Part shown: positions 1 to 8,703 of the stretch, one piece after another | Layout: each line of letters begins with the position of its first letter | Numbering within the stretch: position 1 is the stretch's first letter | DNA from: Paludibacter sp. | GTDB taxonomy: Bacteria > Bacteroidota > Bacteroidia > Bacteroidales > Paludibacteraceae | Assembly (NCBI GenBank): GCA_023666945.1 | Contig: JAMPAY010000005.1 | Coordinates: forward strand, 62,001-126,000 | DNA: 64,000 bases | Direction of reading: 5' to 3' | Made by a program: the position numbers and the translations under genes | Notes under the pieces: generated by a model | The model's input: the letters and a program-made list of their open reading frames with translations, nothing else | Database searches by the model: none | What the model was told of the DNA's origin: nothing

Positions 1-2
1 TC

Positions 3-569
3 AAAAAAGCCTTTGTCAGCAGTGGAGTCCGATACGATCTTTTGTCTGATGAATATGCACAATGCCTTATTCGGCATCACGTGTCGGGACGTCTCAAGGT
101 GGCACCCGAACATACATCCCCGCAAGTATTACGCCTGATGCGGAAACCCTCGTTTGAGTGTTTCGATAAGTTCCGAAAGTTTTTCGAACAGGTGAATAGG
201 GAAGCAGGAATCAATCAGCAACTTATTCCGTATTTCATTTCTTCTCATCCCGGTTGTACGGTGGAGGATATGGCACAATTGGCTATACTTACTAAGCAGA
301 TGAATTTCCAATTGGAACAAGTGCAGGATTTTACACCAACGCCTATGACCTTGTCTACCGAGATGTACTATACAGGTCTCAATCCCTATACCATGGAGCC
401 TGTCTATGTGGCACGCTCCAAAGAAGATAAATTGGCACAACGGCAGTTTTTCTTTTGGTATAAGCCCGAATACCGACAGACAATTAAAAGAACATTAGAG
501 AAAATACACCGAGCCGATTTGGTACAGAAATTGTTACAACCCTATCGGCACAATATGGTTCGTAAATAG
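3..569 (+). CDS. YgiQ-family radical SAM protein, C-terminal part
   Basis: The reading frame is open from the left edge, so the gene starts outside the window and only about 188 C-terminal residues are seen. The visible part begins with the VSSGVRYDL stretch and continues with GRLKVAPEHTS, both characteristic of the UPF0313/YgiQ family of radical SAM enzymes; the CxxxCxxC cluster lies upstream and is not visible. The last 60 residues (MEPVYVARS, RTLEKIHRADL) match the DUF3362 tail of the family. The substrate of YgiQ proteins is not established to my knowledge. An internal TTG at 42 could be mistaken for a start, but the family similarity extends upstream of it. The M23 peptidase follows after 10 bases and is probably co-transcribed. 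Confidence 0.85.
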   Translation, partial: KKAFVSSGVRYDLLSDEYAQCLIRHHVSGRLKVAPEHTSPQVLRLMRKPSFECFDKFRKFFEQVNREAGINQQLIPYFISSHPGCTVEDMAQLAILTKQMNFQLEQVQDFTPTPMTLSTEMYYTGLNPYTMEPVYVARSKEDKLAQRQFFFWYKPEYRQTIKRTLEKIHRADLVQKLLQPYRHNMVRK

Positions 570-579
570 CATAAATAAT

Positions 580-1548
580 ATGGCGAAAAAACAATACTAT
601 CTTAATCACGAAACGCTGGCTATGGAGCGAGTTACACATTCGGTAGGCTCCGTGTTGAAGCGTGGAATGGGCTATGTGCTTACCGGTATTCTTTTTGGGG
701 TGGTTTTCTTTATTTTGTTTTTCTCGTTCTTCCCCTCGCCAAGAGAAAAACAAGTGGTGCGAGAGCGAGATGCGCTTAAGTCGCAATACGAACTCTTGTC
801 GCGGCAAATCGATCAGATTCAATTGGTCGTAACCGATTTGCAGCAGAGAGATGACAATCTCTATCGTGTTCTTTTCCAGGCAGAACCTATTCCTGTTTCT
901 GTGCGTTTGGGAGCCGATTCGCGTTTACAGTACTACGACTCGGTTATGCTTATGACCAATTCACGCTTGGCTACCGATATTACACGAAAGGCCGATTTGT
1001 TAGAAAGGGAATTGTATGTGCAGGCCAAATCATATGAAGATATCATCGAATTGGCAAAAACAAGAGAAATACGTATGGAGAATATTCCTGCCATTCAACC
1101 GGTGCTTAATAAGGATCTTACGAGGGTGGCGAGTGGTTATGGCTATCGTATCGACCCCGTCTATCATACACCGCGTTTCCATGCGGGCATGGATTTTACG
1201 GCACCTGTTGGTACAGATGTCTATGCGACGGGCAATGGAAAAGTGGAGTTTGTCGGATGGAAACAAGGATATGGAAATACGGTCGTTGTCTCACATGGGT
1301 TCGATTATAAGACACTATATGCACACCTTTCCAAGCCTTTGGTGCATGTCGGGCAACAAGTTAAAAGAGGCGATGTTATTGCATTGGTAGGGAATACAGG
1401 CAAATCTACCGGACCGCACCTGCACTACGAAGTTCGGCTCAAAGATAAGCCTGTCGATCCGCGTAATTTCTATTTTCAAGACCTCTCTCCCGAAGAGTAC
1501 GACCGCATGGTTCAACTCTCTAACAACTTCGGTAACTTGCTCGATTAA
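580..1548 (+). CDS. M23-family murein endopeptidase, membrane anchored
   Basis: 322 residues. A short cytoplasmic N-terminus is followed by one transmembrane helix (about 30-52), a coiled-coil stretch (about 58-95) and a C-terminal peptidase M23 (LytM) domain (about 175-305). The zinc site is intact: HAGMD near 202-206 gives the first His and Asp, and HLH near 279-281 gives the last His. M23 enzymes cut peptide cross-bridges in peptidoglycan; the anchor and coiled coil place this one in the periplasm attached to the inner membrane, as in cell-shape or division endopeptidases of Bacteroidota. ATG start at 580, 10 bases after the YgiQ gene. Whether it is active or an EnvC-like activator cannot be told by homology alone, but the complete zinc ligands favour activity. 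Confidence 0.88.
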   Translation: MAKKQYYLNHETLAMERVTHSVGSVLKRGMGYVLTGILFGVVFFILFFSFFPSPREKQVVRERDALKSQYELLSRQIDQIQLVVTDLQQRDDNLYRVLFQAEPIPVSVRLGADSRLQYYDSVMLMTNSRLATDITRKADLLERELYVQAKSYEDIIELAKTREIRMENIPAIQPVLNKDLTRVASGYGYRIDPVYHTPRFHAGMDFTAPVGTDVYATGNGKVEFVGWKQGYGNTVVVSHGFDYKTLYAHLSKPLVHVGQQVKRGDVIALVGNTGKSTGPHLHYEVRLKDKPVDPRNFYFQDLSPEEYDRMVQLSNNFGNLLD

Positions 1549-1599
1549 GGGGGCATTTTTTCAACTCGCTAATAAAATAAGAAGAATATAAAAAGAGTA

Positions 1600-1623
1600 G
1601 GGACGATACCTTTGGTTCGTCCC
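1600..1623. terminator. Bidirectional terminator between convergent genes
   Basis: GGGACGA (1600-1606) pairs with TCGTCCC (1617-1623) around a 10-base loop. It is followed by a T-rich run on the plus strand and, read on the minus strand, by the complement of AATATAAAAAG. It lies between the stop codons of the M23 gene and the convergent rRNA methyltransferase gene. Confidence 0.7.
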
Positions 1624-1663
1624 CATTTCTTTTCTGCCGATTTGCTTGTATGTGTTCCTGCAC

Positions 1664-3085
1664 CTATTGGTTGCGTGCTTCCAATAGTACTACATTTTCC
1701 ACATGCTGTGTATGAGGGAACATATCTACAGGTTGTACGCGTACAACACGATAGGCACTATCCAACAAATTAAGGTCGCGTGCTTGTGTCGCAGGGTTAC
1801 AACTTACGTATACAATACGTTTCGGAGCAGCAAAAAGAATAGTGTTGATAACATCCTCATGCATACCGGCACGGGGAGGGTCGGTAATAATCACATCGGG
1901 ACGACCGTATTGTTCAATAAAATTTTTGTTAAGCAAGTCTTTCATGTCTCCCGCGAAGAATAGTGTGTTCTCCAAACCATTCTGCTTCGCATTCACCTTC
2001 GCATCCTCAATAGCCTCCGGAACATATTCTATACCTATCACTTGACGTGCTTGTTTGGCCACAAAGTTAGCAATCGTTCCGGTACCCGTATAGAGGTCAT
2101 ATACCAGTTCATTTCCGCTCAAACCTGCAAAATCACGTGCTACTTGATAGAGTCGGTAGGCTTGTGCCGTATTGGTCTGGTAGAACGATTTCGGGCCAAC
2201 CTTAAATTGCAGATCTTCCATTTCTTCCATTATATAGTCTTGTCCGAAGAAGGTATATACGGGCAGGTCACCTATAGTGTCGTTACATTTGGTGTTAATC
2301 ACATAAAGTAATGATACTATTTCAGGGAATTGCTCATGCAAATATCTCAGCAGTGAGGTTCGCTCTTCCGGAGCATCTTCGGCAAATACCACTATAAGCA
2401 TATATTCGCCTTTATGATTGTTGCGGATGATGATGTTCCGTAACAACCCCGTTTGATTACGCAGGTCAAAGAAACTCAAGTTCTGTGTTGTTGCGTATTC
2501 TCGTATGCTGTTGCGTATCCTGTTGTTGGTATCATCCATAAGATGACATTCGCTGATATCAAGTACCTTATCAAAACAGTTGGGAATGTGAAAACCGAGC
2601 CCATGCCCTTTGTCTATTTTGTCTATGCCGCCTGCAGCATGAATATCATCCCAACTGACCCAACGTTTATCGGAAAACGTAAACTCCAACTTGTTGCGAT
2701 ACTCATATATATGTTCCGAACCTAATATAGGAGAAATCTCGGGAAGATCTATTTTGCCTATACGTGTCAAATTATCGGTTATTTGTTGTTGCTTGTAGCG
2801 CAGTTGTTCTTCGTAGGGAAGTATCTGCCATTTGCAGCCTCCGCATTCACCATAATGGCGGCATACAGGGGTACAACGTTGTTCCGAATAACCGACAAAA
2901 CGCTCTACGCGAGCCTCCATGTAGTTGTGTTTCTTCTTGGTAATTTGCAAATCCACAATATCACCGGGTACACAATAAGGTACAAACACTACGCAGTCAT
3001 TTATGCGGGCAATGGCTTTTCCCTCTGCCGCTATACCGGTTATTTCTATGTGTTCGTAGAGAGGAAGATTCTTTTTCTTTGACAT
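1664..3085 (-). CDS. rlmD: 23S rRNA (uracil-5-)-methyltransferase, RlmD/TrmA family
   Basis: 473 residues. An N-terminal TRAM domain (about 5-65) is followed by the iron-sulfur cysteines of the RumA/RlmD type (C72, C76, then CGGC near 82-85), an inserted central domain, and a class I methyltransferase domain with the SAM loop DLYTGTGTIANF near 331-342. The catalytic pair is present: nucleophile Cys429 in VSCNPAT and general base Glu463 in HVENV. The family methylates uridine 5 in 23S rRNA (U1939 for RlmD) or tRNA; Bacteroidales carry more than one paralogue, so the exact target is inferred. It starts 10 bases after the upstream amidase gene on the same strand, so the two are likely one transcript. 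Confidence 0.85.
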   Translation of the reverse strand: MSKKKNLPLYEHIEITGIAAEGKAIARINDCVVFVPYCVPGDIVDLQITKKKHNYMEARVERFVGYSEQRCTPVCRHYGECGGCKWQILPYEEQLRYKQQQITDNLTRIGKIDLPEISPILGSEHIYEYRNKLEFTFSDKRWVSWDDIHAAGGIDKIDKGHGLGFHIPNCFDKVLDISECHLMDDTNNRIRNSIREYATTQNLSFFDLRNQTGLLRNIIIRNNHKGEYMLIVVFAEDAPEERTSLLRYLHEQFPEIVSLLYVINTKCNDTIGDLPVYTFFGQDYIMEEMEDLQFKVGPKSFYQTNTAQAYRLYQVARDFAGLSGNELVYDLYTGTGTIANFVAKQARQVIGIEYVPEAIEDAKVNAKQNGLENTLFFAGDMKDLLNKNFIEQYGRPDVIITDPPRAGMHEDVINTILFAAPKRIVYVSCNPATQARDLNLLDSAYRVVRVQPVDMFPHTQHVENVVLLEARNQ

Positions 3086-3095
3086 AGTTGCTTTC

Positions 3096-6071
3096 TTACA
3101 AAGGCTGCGAGAGCCATTTTATACAATTCATATATAGGGTTGTAAATTCTGCTACACTCTCCAAGGGAAATCCAAAGCACAGAACACGCCGTTCGCCGTC
3201 ATAGGCAATACCGGCACATATACCGCTGTCTTGATAACGTGCCACACATTCGCTACCCTTGCCACAAGGGGTGAGCCCTTCCGGATTCTCGCAGTGAATA
3301 ATGGTTCGGTTGGGAGTTGTGTGAAGTTTTATATTGCTCTGCATGAGCGGTTGTTGTATGCGTATGTTACCTTGGCGGGTGGCATTGTGTCCCCGATATT
3401 TGCAGTGGAGTATTTCGGAAGCAAAGGTGTGGTCGGCAGCAGTTGCTGAGGATGAGCAACATAGGTCACTGCCAATATAGGCCCCGCTCACCAATATATT
3501 GCCGCCTTGTTGGGCATATTCGCTTACCGCTTTTTGTAATTGTGGGCTGAAAGTGCGGAAAGCCACTATTTCCTTTTCTGTTCCGAGTGTACTCTCTTTT
3601 TGTTTGCCCATAATAATATCTATCAGATTAAATTCCGGGGAAATGCTGTCTATTGCCGAAGCGGAAGACGATACGTACGAATAGCCGGCTGCTTGCAATA
3701 TTTTGCCGTGCATAACAGGATAATCAAATGTATTGCCTGCCATTAGGTCGTGGCTATAGTCAGAGTAGCAGGCTCCGAATCCCGCATTGTCATCGCTACG
3801 CCAAGGAAGTTTTCTCTCAAACTCATATTGTGCACCTATATAGCAAATGTCTTTACCATACGGAACGCTGTACGATGACGGATTAAAACCGGCATAGGTA
3901 GAATCTATACTGAAACTTTCAGGAGCACTTGTGCGGGCAAAACCGTTTATAATCAGTACTCTTCCTTTTTCTTCGGGAGCAATGTGAGCCGAGAGAGTTT
4001 CGCTCATGAGCGATATACCGCCCGCATTGCCTGCTGCTATACGGAAATCATATCGATGTCCTTTCTCTATGGGGAGAGTATATTGAGGGCTGTTTATGCG
4101 GATACCGTTGTCCCAATCGCTTTCATCTTTGCGAGTCTGCAGAATGTAATAGGTGGGTGTTGCACTGCTTTCTAAAGTATCGGGCGTTGCTTGCCAAGTG
4201 AGTACTACGGCATCGCTGTCGGTAAAATGTATGGCAAAATCATGTATCGGAAGAGGTTGCACTACATACGGTGTTCCATATTGGGCATGTAAAAAGCGGA
4301 GCATTCCTTTGTATATGGCACGACTTACGCTAAAACGGAAACGCGGATCCAAACCGTAGCGCATGTCGGCAAAGTTTTGGTGCGACAGTAGTTCTAATAT
4401 CAATGCTGGTACTTCAGGATTACGTGTTTCGCTGTAAGATGCGTTGTGCAATTGGCGGCGTGTCCATTCGGGAGCATACAATGTGCGTAGGTCATTCACT
4501 ATCTGTTCTTGAACATAGTCGGCATATTCGCGGGCAATAATGCGGTTGCTGCCGGTGGGATAGATGCGCTGATGCTTGTCATTGTGAGCCGTATATATCA
4601 GCAGAGTACCCACTATCGAATCGTTGGGCTTATTCCCCGCATCTGTGTGAAATGCCAAACTCATATGAATGGGAATACCCAGACCGGGAGCATCCGGATT
4701 GGCTGCCGAACCACCCGTGAGCCAATTTATCCAACGTCCGCGTGAGGTATAATCATCGATGTAGTCATTGGTACTTTTGCTATAATTGTATACTGAGTCC
4801 GGAATACCTGCATACTGTAGCCAATACCTTGCACCCTCTATGTAGCGGGGAGCACCGCTGGTATAGGCATTACTCATGTCCTGTTGGCTGAGTGTATCGG
4901 TATGTTGACCTATTTGACGAGTATCACCTGACGATGGTATGTCTGCCACATAATCGCTCTGTTGATAGCGGGCAATACTACCCATACCACCGCCTGTCTT
5001 AATGGCATCCGTACTCACCACTTTACCGGGCTTGCCGTTGTTGCTTACACTTATGGAATTACGACTGCGATCTGTCGTAAATTCAAAAGTTCCTAAATAT
5101 ATCCATGTGCCGCCACCCATACGTTGGTTCACATGAAAAGTGGTGACCTGTCCGTTGTGCAACACCTTGTAACAAGCCGCATCTGTACTGTTGGGTAACG
5201 AGTGATAAGATACATATACTGCATATTCTCCTTGCTCCGGTACATCGGGATAATACACATAACGGCTTTCCTTGCTTGGATCGTTAGTCGTTTCCGTATA
5301 GGCATAACCACCCATCGTAAAAGGGTTTTCACCCTCCAATAAGGGAGCACTCTTATGACCGAAACCTTCATTCTTTGTATATCTCCACGCCTTGCCTTCT
5401 GTTTGTGTATAATTTCCGTCTTGATCATCTCGTACAGTTTCATGCACTTGTGTGTCACGTTCGCGTGGTTGCAACACAATGGCCCCCGCATTTTCTAACA
5501 TCGGAATCAAAAATGGCATGGTGTACGCGCTGGTATAGAGGTCTTCCACTGTGGTCAGAAGTTTGGCACGCTGAAACTGCCAGTTCTCACGCTTTTGGTT
5601 GAAAAACAGACCATGACTGCCATATACGGCTAAATGTACCCCCTCCATACCTTTGTCGGTAGTGTAGGGGAGCGATGTATTGCGCACTAAAGGAGTCGTT
5701 GAAGGGAGTGTATAAGGCTGAGTGCGTTGGTTCAATGGCAATAAATGATTGGGAATAAGTTCCGATACCTCATATCCGTCGGTAAATATACGGACATCAC
5801 CTTGTTGAGAACCAAATATCATATTGCTTACCATTTTGCGCAAGTCAGTTGTGTTCTCGGAAGTAAAGGGCATGCAACTCAAGTTGTGACTGACATAAAG
5901 ATTGGCGTGCTTGTTGCGTATTTGTATGCGGGGGATGCTTATCTTACCTACACGGGCATACCTGTTGGCATAATTGTATATACTGTCCGTGAGCACTTGC
6001 TTATTAAATGCTTGTGTAGGAATACAATACATTAATAAGAATATATAGAGCGTGATACGTCGAATCTTCAT
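3096..6071 (-). CDS. Secreted N-acetylmuramoyl-L-alanine amidase-like protein with golvesin-type domain
   Basis: 991 residues with a signal peptide (about 1-22). The parts in order: an N-terminal region; the first half of an Amidase_3-like fold (AVYGSHG near 140-150, then a long helix); an inserted beta-sandwich of the golvesin/xanthan-lyase carbohydrate-binding type (about 240-370); the second half of the amidase fold (LAFHTDAG near 470, and ALILELLSHQN near 560, where the conserved Glu sits); a fibronectin III-like domain (about 640-715); and a C-terminal Rossmann-like or glutaminase-like domain (about 730-990). In Bacteroidetes this architecture is often labelled 'xanthan lyase', which I consider a misnomer. 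It is probably a cell-wall hydrolase in the periplasm or outside. Its own promoter lies just upstream. Activity is not proven by sequence; the zinc ligands are scattered by the insertion. Confidence 0.75.
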   Translation of the reverse strand: MKIRRITLYIFLLMYCIPTQAFNKQVLTDSIYNYANRYARVGKISIPRIQIRNKHANLYVSHNLSCMPFTSENTTDLRKMVSNMIFGSQQGDVRIFTDGYEVSELIPNHLLPLNQRTQPYTLPSTTPLVRNTSLPYTTDKGMEGVHLAVYGSHGLFFNQKRENWQFQRAKLLTTVEDLYTSAYTMPFLIPMLENAGAIVLQPRERDTQVHETVRDDQDGNYTQTEGKAWRYTKNEGFGHKSAPLLEGENPFTMGGYAYTETTNDPSKESRYVYYPDVPEQGEYAVYVSYHSLPNSTDAACYKVLHNGQVTTFHVNQRMGGGTWIYLGTFEFTTDRSRNSISVSNNGKPGKVVSTDAIKTGGGMGSIARYQQSDYVADIPSSGDTRQIGQHTDTLSQQDMSNAYTSGAPRYIEGARYWLQYAGIPDSVYNYSKSTNDYIDDYTSRGRWINWLTGGSAANPDAPGLGIPIHMSLAFHTDAGNKPNDSIVGTLLIYTAHNDKHQRIYPTGSNRIIAREYADYVQEQIVNDLRTLYAPEWTRRQLHNASYSETRNPEVPALILELLSHQNFADMRYGLDPRFRFSVSRAIYKGMLRFLHAQYGTPYVVQPLPIHDFAIHFTDSDAVVLTWQATPDTLESSATPTYYILQTRKDESDWDNGIRINSPQYTLPIEKGHRYDFRIAAGNAGGISLMSETLSAHIAPEEKGRVLIINGFARTSAPESFSIDSTYAGFNPSSYSVPYGKDICYIGAQYEFERKLPWRSDDNAGFGACYSDYSHDLMAGNTFDYPVMHGKILQAAGYSYVSSSASAIDSISPEFNLIDIIMGKQKESTLGTEKEIVAFRTFSPQLQKAVSEYAQQGGNILVSGAYIGSDLCCSSSATAADHTFASEILHCKYRGHNATRQGNIRIQQPLMQSNIKLHTTPNRTIIHCENPEGLTPCGKGSECVARYQDSGICAGIAYDGERRVLCFGFPLESVAEFTTLYMNCIKWLSQPL

Positions 6072-6105
6072 GTTTGGTTATATTGTTATGTGGGGCAAAA
6101 TGTGT

Positions 6106-6137
6106 GCAAAGATACAACAAATTTCGCACATCTCAAA
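6106..6137 (-). promoter_or_regulatory. Bacteroidetes-type promoter for the amidase-rlmD transcript
   Basis: Read on the minus strand: -33 box TTTG (6137-6134), 19 bases, -7 box TATCTTTGC (6114-6106). It lies 35 bases upstream of the amidase start codon. Confidence 0.75.
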
Positions 6138-6323
6138 CGTACATCTCAAATGATAAAACAAGGGAACGGGTCTGTCTGTCAATATAACAATAATATGGAA
6201 TATCTTTTGTCCGACTTATTTGAATTGGAATTGTATGTGTGTAAATAATGTCGTTTATTATAAAAATGTAACACTTTTCTTTTTGCATGGCATTATTTGT
6301 TCGCAATTTGTATTGTATAACGC

Positions 6324-6363
6324 TTACGAGACCGTAACGACATCTCAACGACATCGTGACGAG
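6324..6363 (-). repeat. 11-bp tandem repeat, copy set 1
   Basis: On the minus strand from 6363 downwards the units are CTCGTCACGAT, GTCGTTGAGAT, GTCGTTACGGT and the partial CTCGTAA. The same unit family occurs at 28500-28543 in the opposite orientation, also between divergent genes. Confidence 0.75.
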
Positions 6364-6461
6364 GTATCATTGTGTCAAAATCGTGTGCTGCATCAACTCC
6401 TGATGGAATTGCATTTGTTTAAGTACACGTCAATCGGTTTTCGCGAACCTGTTACTACTAC

Positions 6462-6492
6462 TTTGTGATTACAAAAAAAAATACTACCTTTG
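6462..6492 (+). promoter_or_regulatory. Bacteroidetes-type promoter for rseP operon
   Basis: TTTG (6462-6465), 19 bases, TACCTTTG (6485-6492). About 100 bases of leader separate it from the rseP start codon. Confidence 0.8.
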
Positions 6493-6593
6493 CGAGCCCA
6501 TAGATAATACGTATTACTATTTATGGAAGATGTGTGACAACCTTAACCTATATGAAAATAAATGGACAAAGTCCGTATAACGATTGAATAACA

Positions 6594-8093
6594 ATGAGCA
6601 GTACATTTCTAATTAGAGCCTTGCAACTTATATTGGCTCTTTCTTTTTTGGTAGTCATTCACGAGTTGGGACATTTTACCTTTGCACGTATCTTTGGGGT
6701 ACGGGTCGAGAAATTCTATATGTTCTTCAATCCGCGTTTCTCTTTGGTGCGTTTTAAGAAAATCAATGGCAAGTGGGAAGTACGTTTCTTTGCACCGAAT
6801 GTATTGCCTTCTATGGTCGAAAAGTTGGATGAAAATGGGCAGCCTGTTACCGATGCCAAAGGAAAACCGCTCTATCGTCCTATGACGCAACAAGAGTTGG
6901 ATGCCTTGCCCGAAGACGATTGGCGACGCTATTCCGAATCTACCGAATGGGGAATAGGATGGTTGCCCTTGGGAGGCTATTGTTCTATTGCAGGAATGGT
7001 TGATGAAACTACTGCAGCAGGCGATTTGGCTTCAGAACCGCAACCTTGGGAATATCGCGCAAAACCCACTTGGCAACGATTGCCTATCATTATTGGAGGC
7101 GTGTTGGTCAATTTTGTGGCTGCGCTCATCATATATGGGGCGGTATTATATCATTGGGGTACGGAATATCTGCCTTTGGAAAATGCTGACTACGGATTAC
7201 AATATTCCGAAGTCATGCTCCGACAAGGTTTCGAACAAGGCGATAAAATTATCCGTATTGGCGAGCGTATACCCGAAACTAACACCGATGTAGTAGAATG
7301 GCTCGTGGTCGATGGCGAGCGTAGGGTTACTCTGCTGCGAAATACCGATACGTTGCAAATTACATTACCCGAACATTTCGACCAATTGGTACTGGCTTCG
7401 GGAAATACGGCACTTATTAACTATCGTTTCCCCTTTGTTGTGGAAGACCTTGTGGCTGACGGACCGGCAGCAAAAGCACTTATGATGAAAGGCGATAGTA
7501 TTATATCTGTTGGTGGAATTTCTACGTTAGCCTACCAAGATGTTACGGAGGAATTGCAAAAATATGCTTGCGATAGTGTAACAATCGGATTTGTTCGCAA
7601 TGGTGAACCCATGCAGGCACGCCTCTATCTTGGAGATGAGGCTAAATTGGGAGTCTATGCGGTGGCGCCATATGGAAACTATTTGCATACACGGCGTATC
7701 GAATATGGGTTCTGGCAATCTATACCTGCAGGAGCAGCCTACGGATGGGATGTATTGGTAAGTTATGTCAAGCAGTTCAAGTTGGTCTTTACTAAAGAAG
7801 GAAGCAAATCACTTGGTGGATTTGGGGCAATTGGTAGCCTTTTCCCGCCTACTTGGGATTGGCATGCTTTCTGGCTGATGACTGCATTCTTGTCTATTAT
7901 TTTGGCATTTATGAATATCATACCTATTCCGGGATTAGACGGAGGACATGTCTTTTTCTTGCTATGGGAAATGATAACACGCAAGAAACCGAGCGATCGA
8001 TTCTTGGAGATAGTCAACAATATAGGATTTTGGTTACTGCTTCTCTTGGTGCTGTATGCCAATCTTAATGATATACTCAAACTCTTTATCTGA
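6594..8093 (+). CDS. rseP: Site-2 protease RseP, RIP zinc metalloprotease
   Basis: 499 residues, slightly long for the family. The zinc motif HELGH is at 23-27 in the first transmembrane helix; a second conserved motif, PIPGLDGGH near 441-451, provides the third ligand Asp. Two PDZ-type domains lie between (about 195-270 and 280-360), and there are transmembrane helices near 165-185, 420-440 and 475-495. RseP cuts transmembrane segments of anti-sigma factors and remnant signal peptides in the inner membrane. No anti-sigma factor or dxr gene is adjacent. An own promoter lies about 100 bases upstream, and the acyltransferase follows after 8 bases, so they share a transcript. Confidence 0.93.
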   Translation: MSSTFLIRALQLILALSFLVVIHELGHFTFARIFGVRVEKFYMFFNPRFSLVRFKKINGKWEVRFFAPNVLPSMVEKLDENGQPVTDAKGKPLYRPMTQQELDALPEDDWRRYSESTEWGIGWLPLGGYCSIAGMVDETTAAGDLASEPQPWEYRAKPTWQRLPIIIGGVLVNFVAALIIYGAVLYHWGTEYLPLENADYGLQYSEVMLRQGFEQGDKIIRIGERIPETNTDVVEWLVVDGERRVTLLRNTDTLQITLPEHFDQLVLASGNTALINYRFPFVVEDLVADGPAAKALMMKGDSIISVGGISTLAYQDVTEELQKYACDSVTIGFVRNGEPMQARLYLGDEAKLGVYAVAPYGNYLHTRRIEYGFWQSIPAGAAYGWDVLVSYVKQFKLVFTKEGSKSLGGFGAIGSLFPPTWDWHAFWLMTAFLSIILAFMNIIPIPGLDGGHVFFLLWEMITRKKPSDRFLEIVNNIGFWLLLLLVLYANLNDILKLFI

Positions 8094-8101
8094 ATCGGGT
8101 T

Positions 8102-8680
8102 ATGGATTATTTTGTACACGAATCTTCCTATGTCGACGAAGGTTGCCAAATTGGTAATGGTACCAAAATATGGCATTTCTCGCATATCATGGCAAGGTGT
8201 GTTATCGGAGAAGAGTGCAATATCGGGCAGAATGTTGTAATCTCACCCGATGTCGTATTAGGGCGAAATGTTAAAATTCAGAACAATGTATCGGTCTATA
8301 CGGGCGTTCGTTGCGAGGACGATGTGTTTTTAGGACCAAGTATGGTCTTTACCAATGTTGTCAATCCGCGAAGCCATGTGTCGCGCAAATCGGAATATCG
8401 TCTTACCGTTATTCGTCGAGGAGCATCCGTAGGAGCAAATGCAACTATCGTGTGTGGACACGAAATAGGAGAATATGCTTTAATAGGGGCAGGCTCTGTT
8501 GTAACGAAAGATGTTCCGCCTTATGCACTCATGGTGGGCAATCCGGCTCGTCGAATAGGGTGGGTGAGCCGCTATGGTGAAAAACTTGATTTTTCAGAAG
8601 AAGGGCTTGCTGTTTGTCGGGCAACGGGAGAACAGTATCGGTTAATAAACGACCGTGTACAATTGATAGATAAAGAATAA
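8102..8680 (+). CDS. wlbB: UDP-3-amino-sugar-uronate N-acetyltransferase, WlbB/WbpD-like
   Basis: 192 residues made almost wholly of hexapeptide repeats forming a left-handed beta-helix (isoleucine/valine every sixth residue from about 15 to 150). Strings such as IWHFSHI and FTNVVNPRS are those of WlbB/WbpD, which acetylate the 3-amino group of UDP-GlcNAc(3N)A with acetyl-CoA on the way to UDP-diacetamido-uronic acids used in O-antigen or surface glycans. The oxidoreductase that makes the preceding ketone (WlbA-like) is the next gene, 23 bases on, which supports the assignment. The aminotransferase and UDP-GlcNAc 6-dehydrogenase of the pathway are not in this window. Confidence 0.82.
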   Translation: MDYFVHESSYVDEGCQIGNGTKIWHFSHIMARCVIGEECNIGQNVVISPDVVLGRNVKIQNNVSVYTGVRCEDDVFLGPSMVFTNVVNPRSHVSRKSEYRLTVIRRGASVGANATIVCGHEIGEYALIGAGSVVTKDVPPYALMVGNPARRIGWVSRYGEKLDFSEEGLAVCRATGEQYRLINDRVQLIDKE

Positions 8681-8703
8681 CAAATCATACACCTCAATTA
8701 TAT

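Larger units (their letters stand above)
6072..6593. other. Divergent intergenic region
   Basis: This 522-base AT-rich region separates the amidase gene (minus) from rseP (plus). It holds a minus-strand promoter at 6106-6137, an 11-bp tandem repeat at 6324-6363 and a plus-strand promoter at 6462-6492. Small reading frames in it have no recognisable family or ribosome binding site and I do not call them. Confidence 0.7.

Noticed and set aside
6220..6468. 82-codon frame in the amidase-rseP intergenic region
   Set aside because: It crosses the tandem repeat, has no ribosome binding site or family, and ends inside the rseP promoter.
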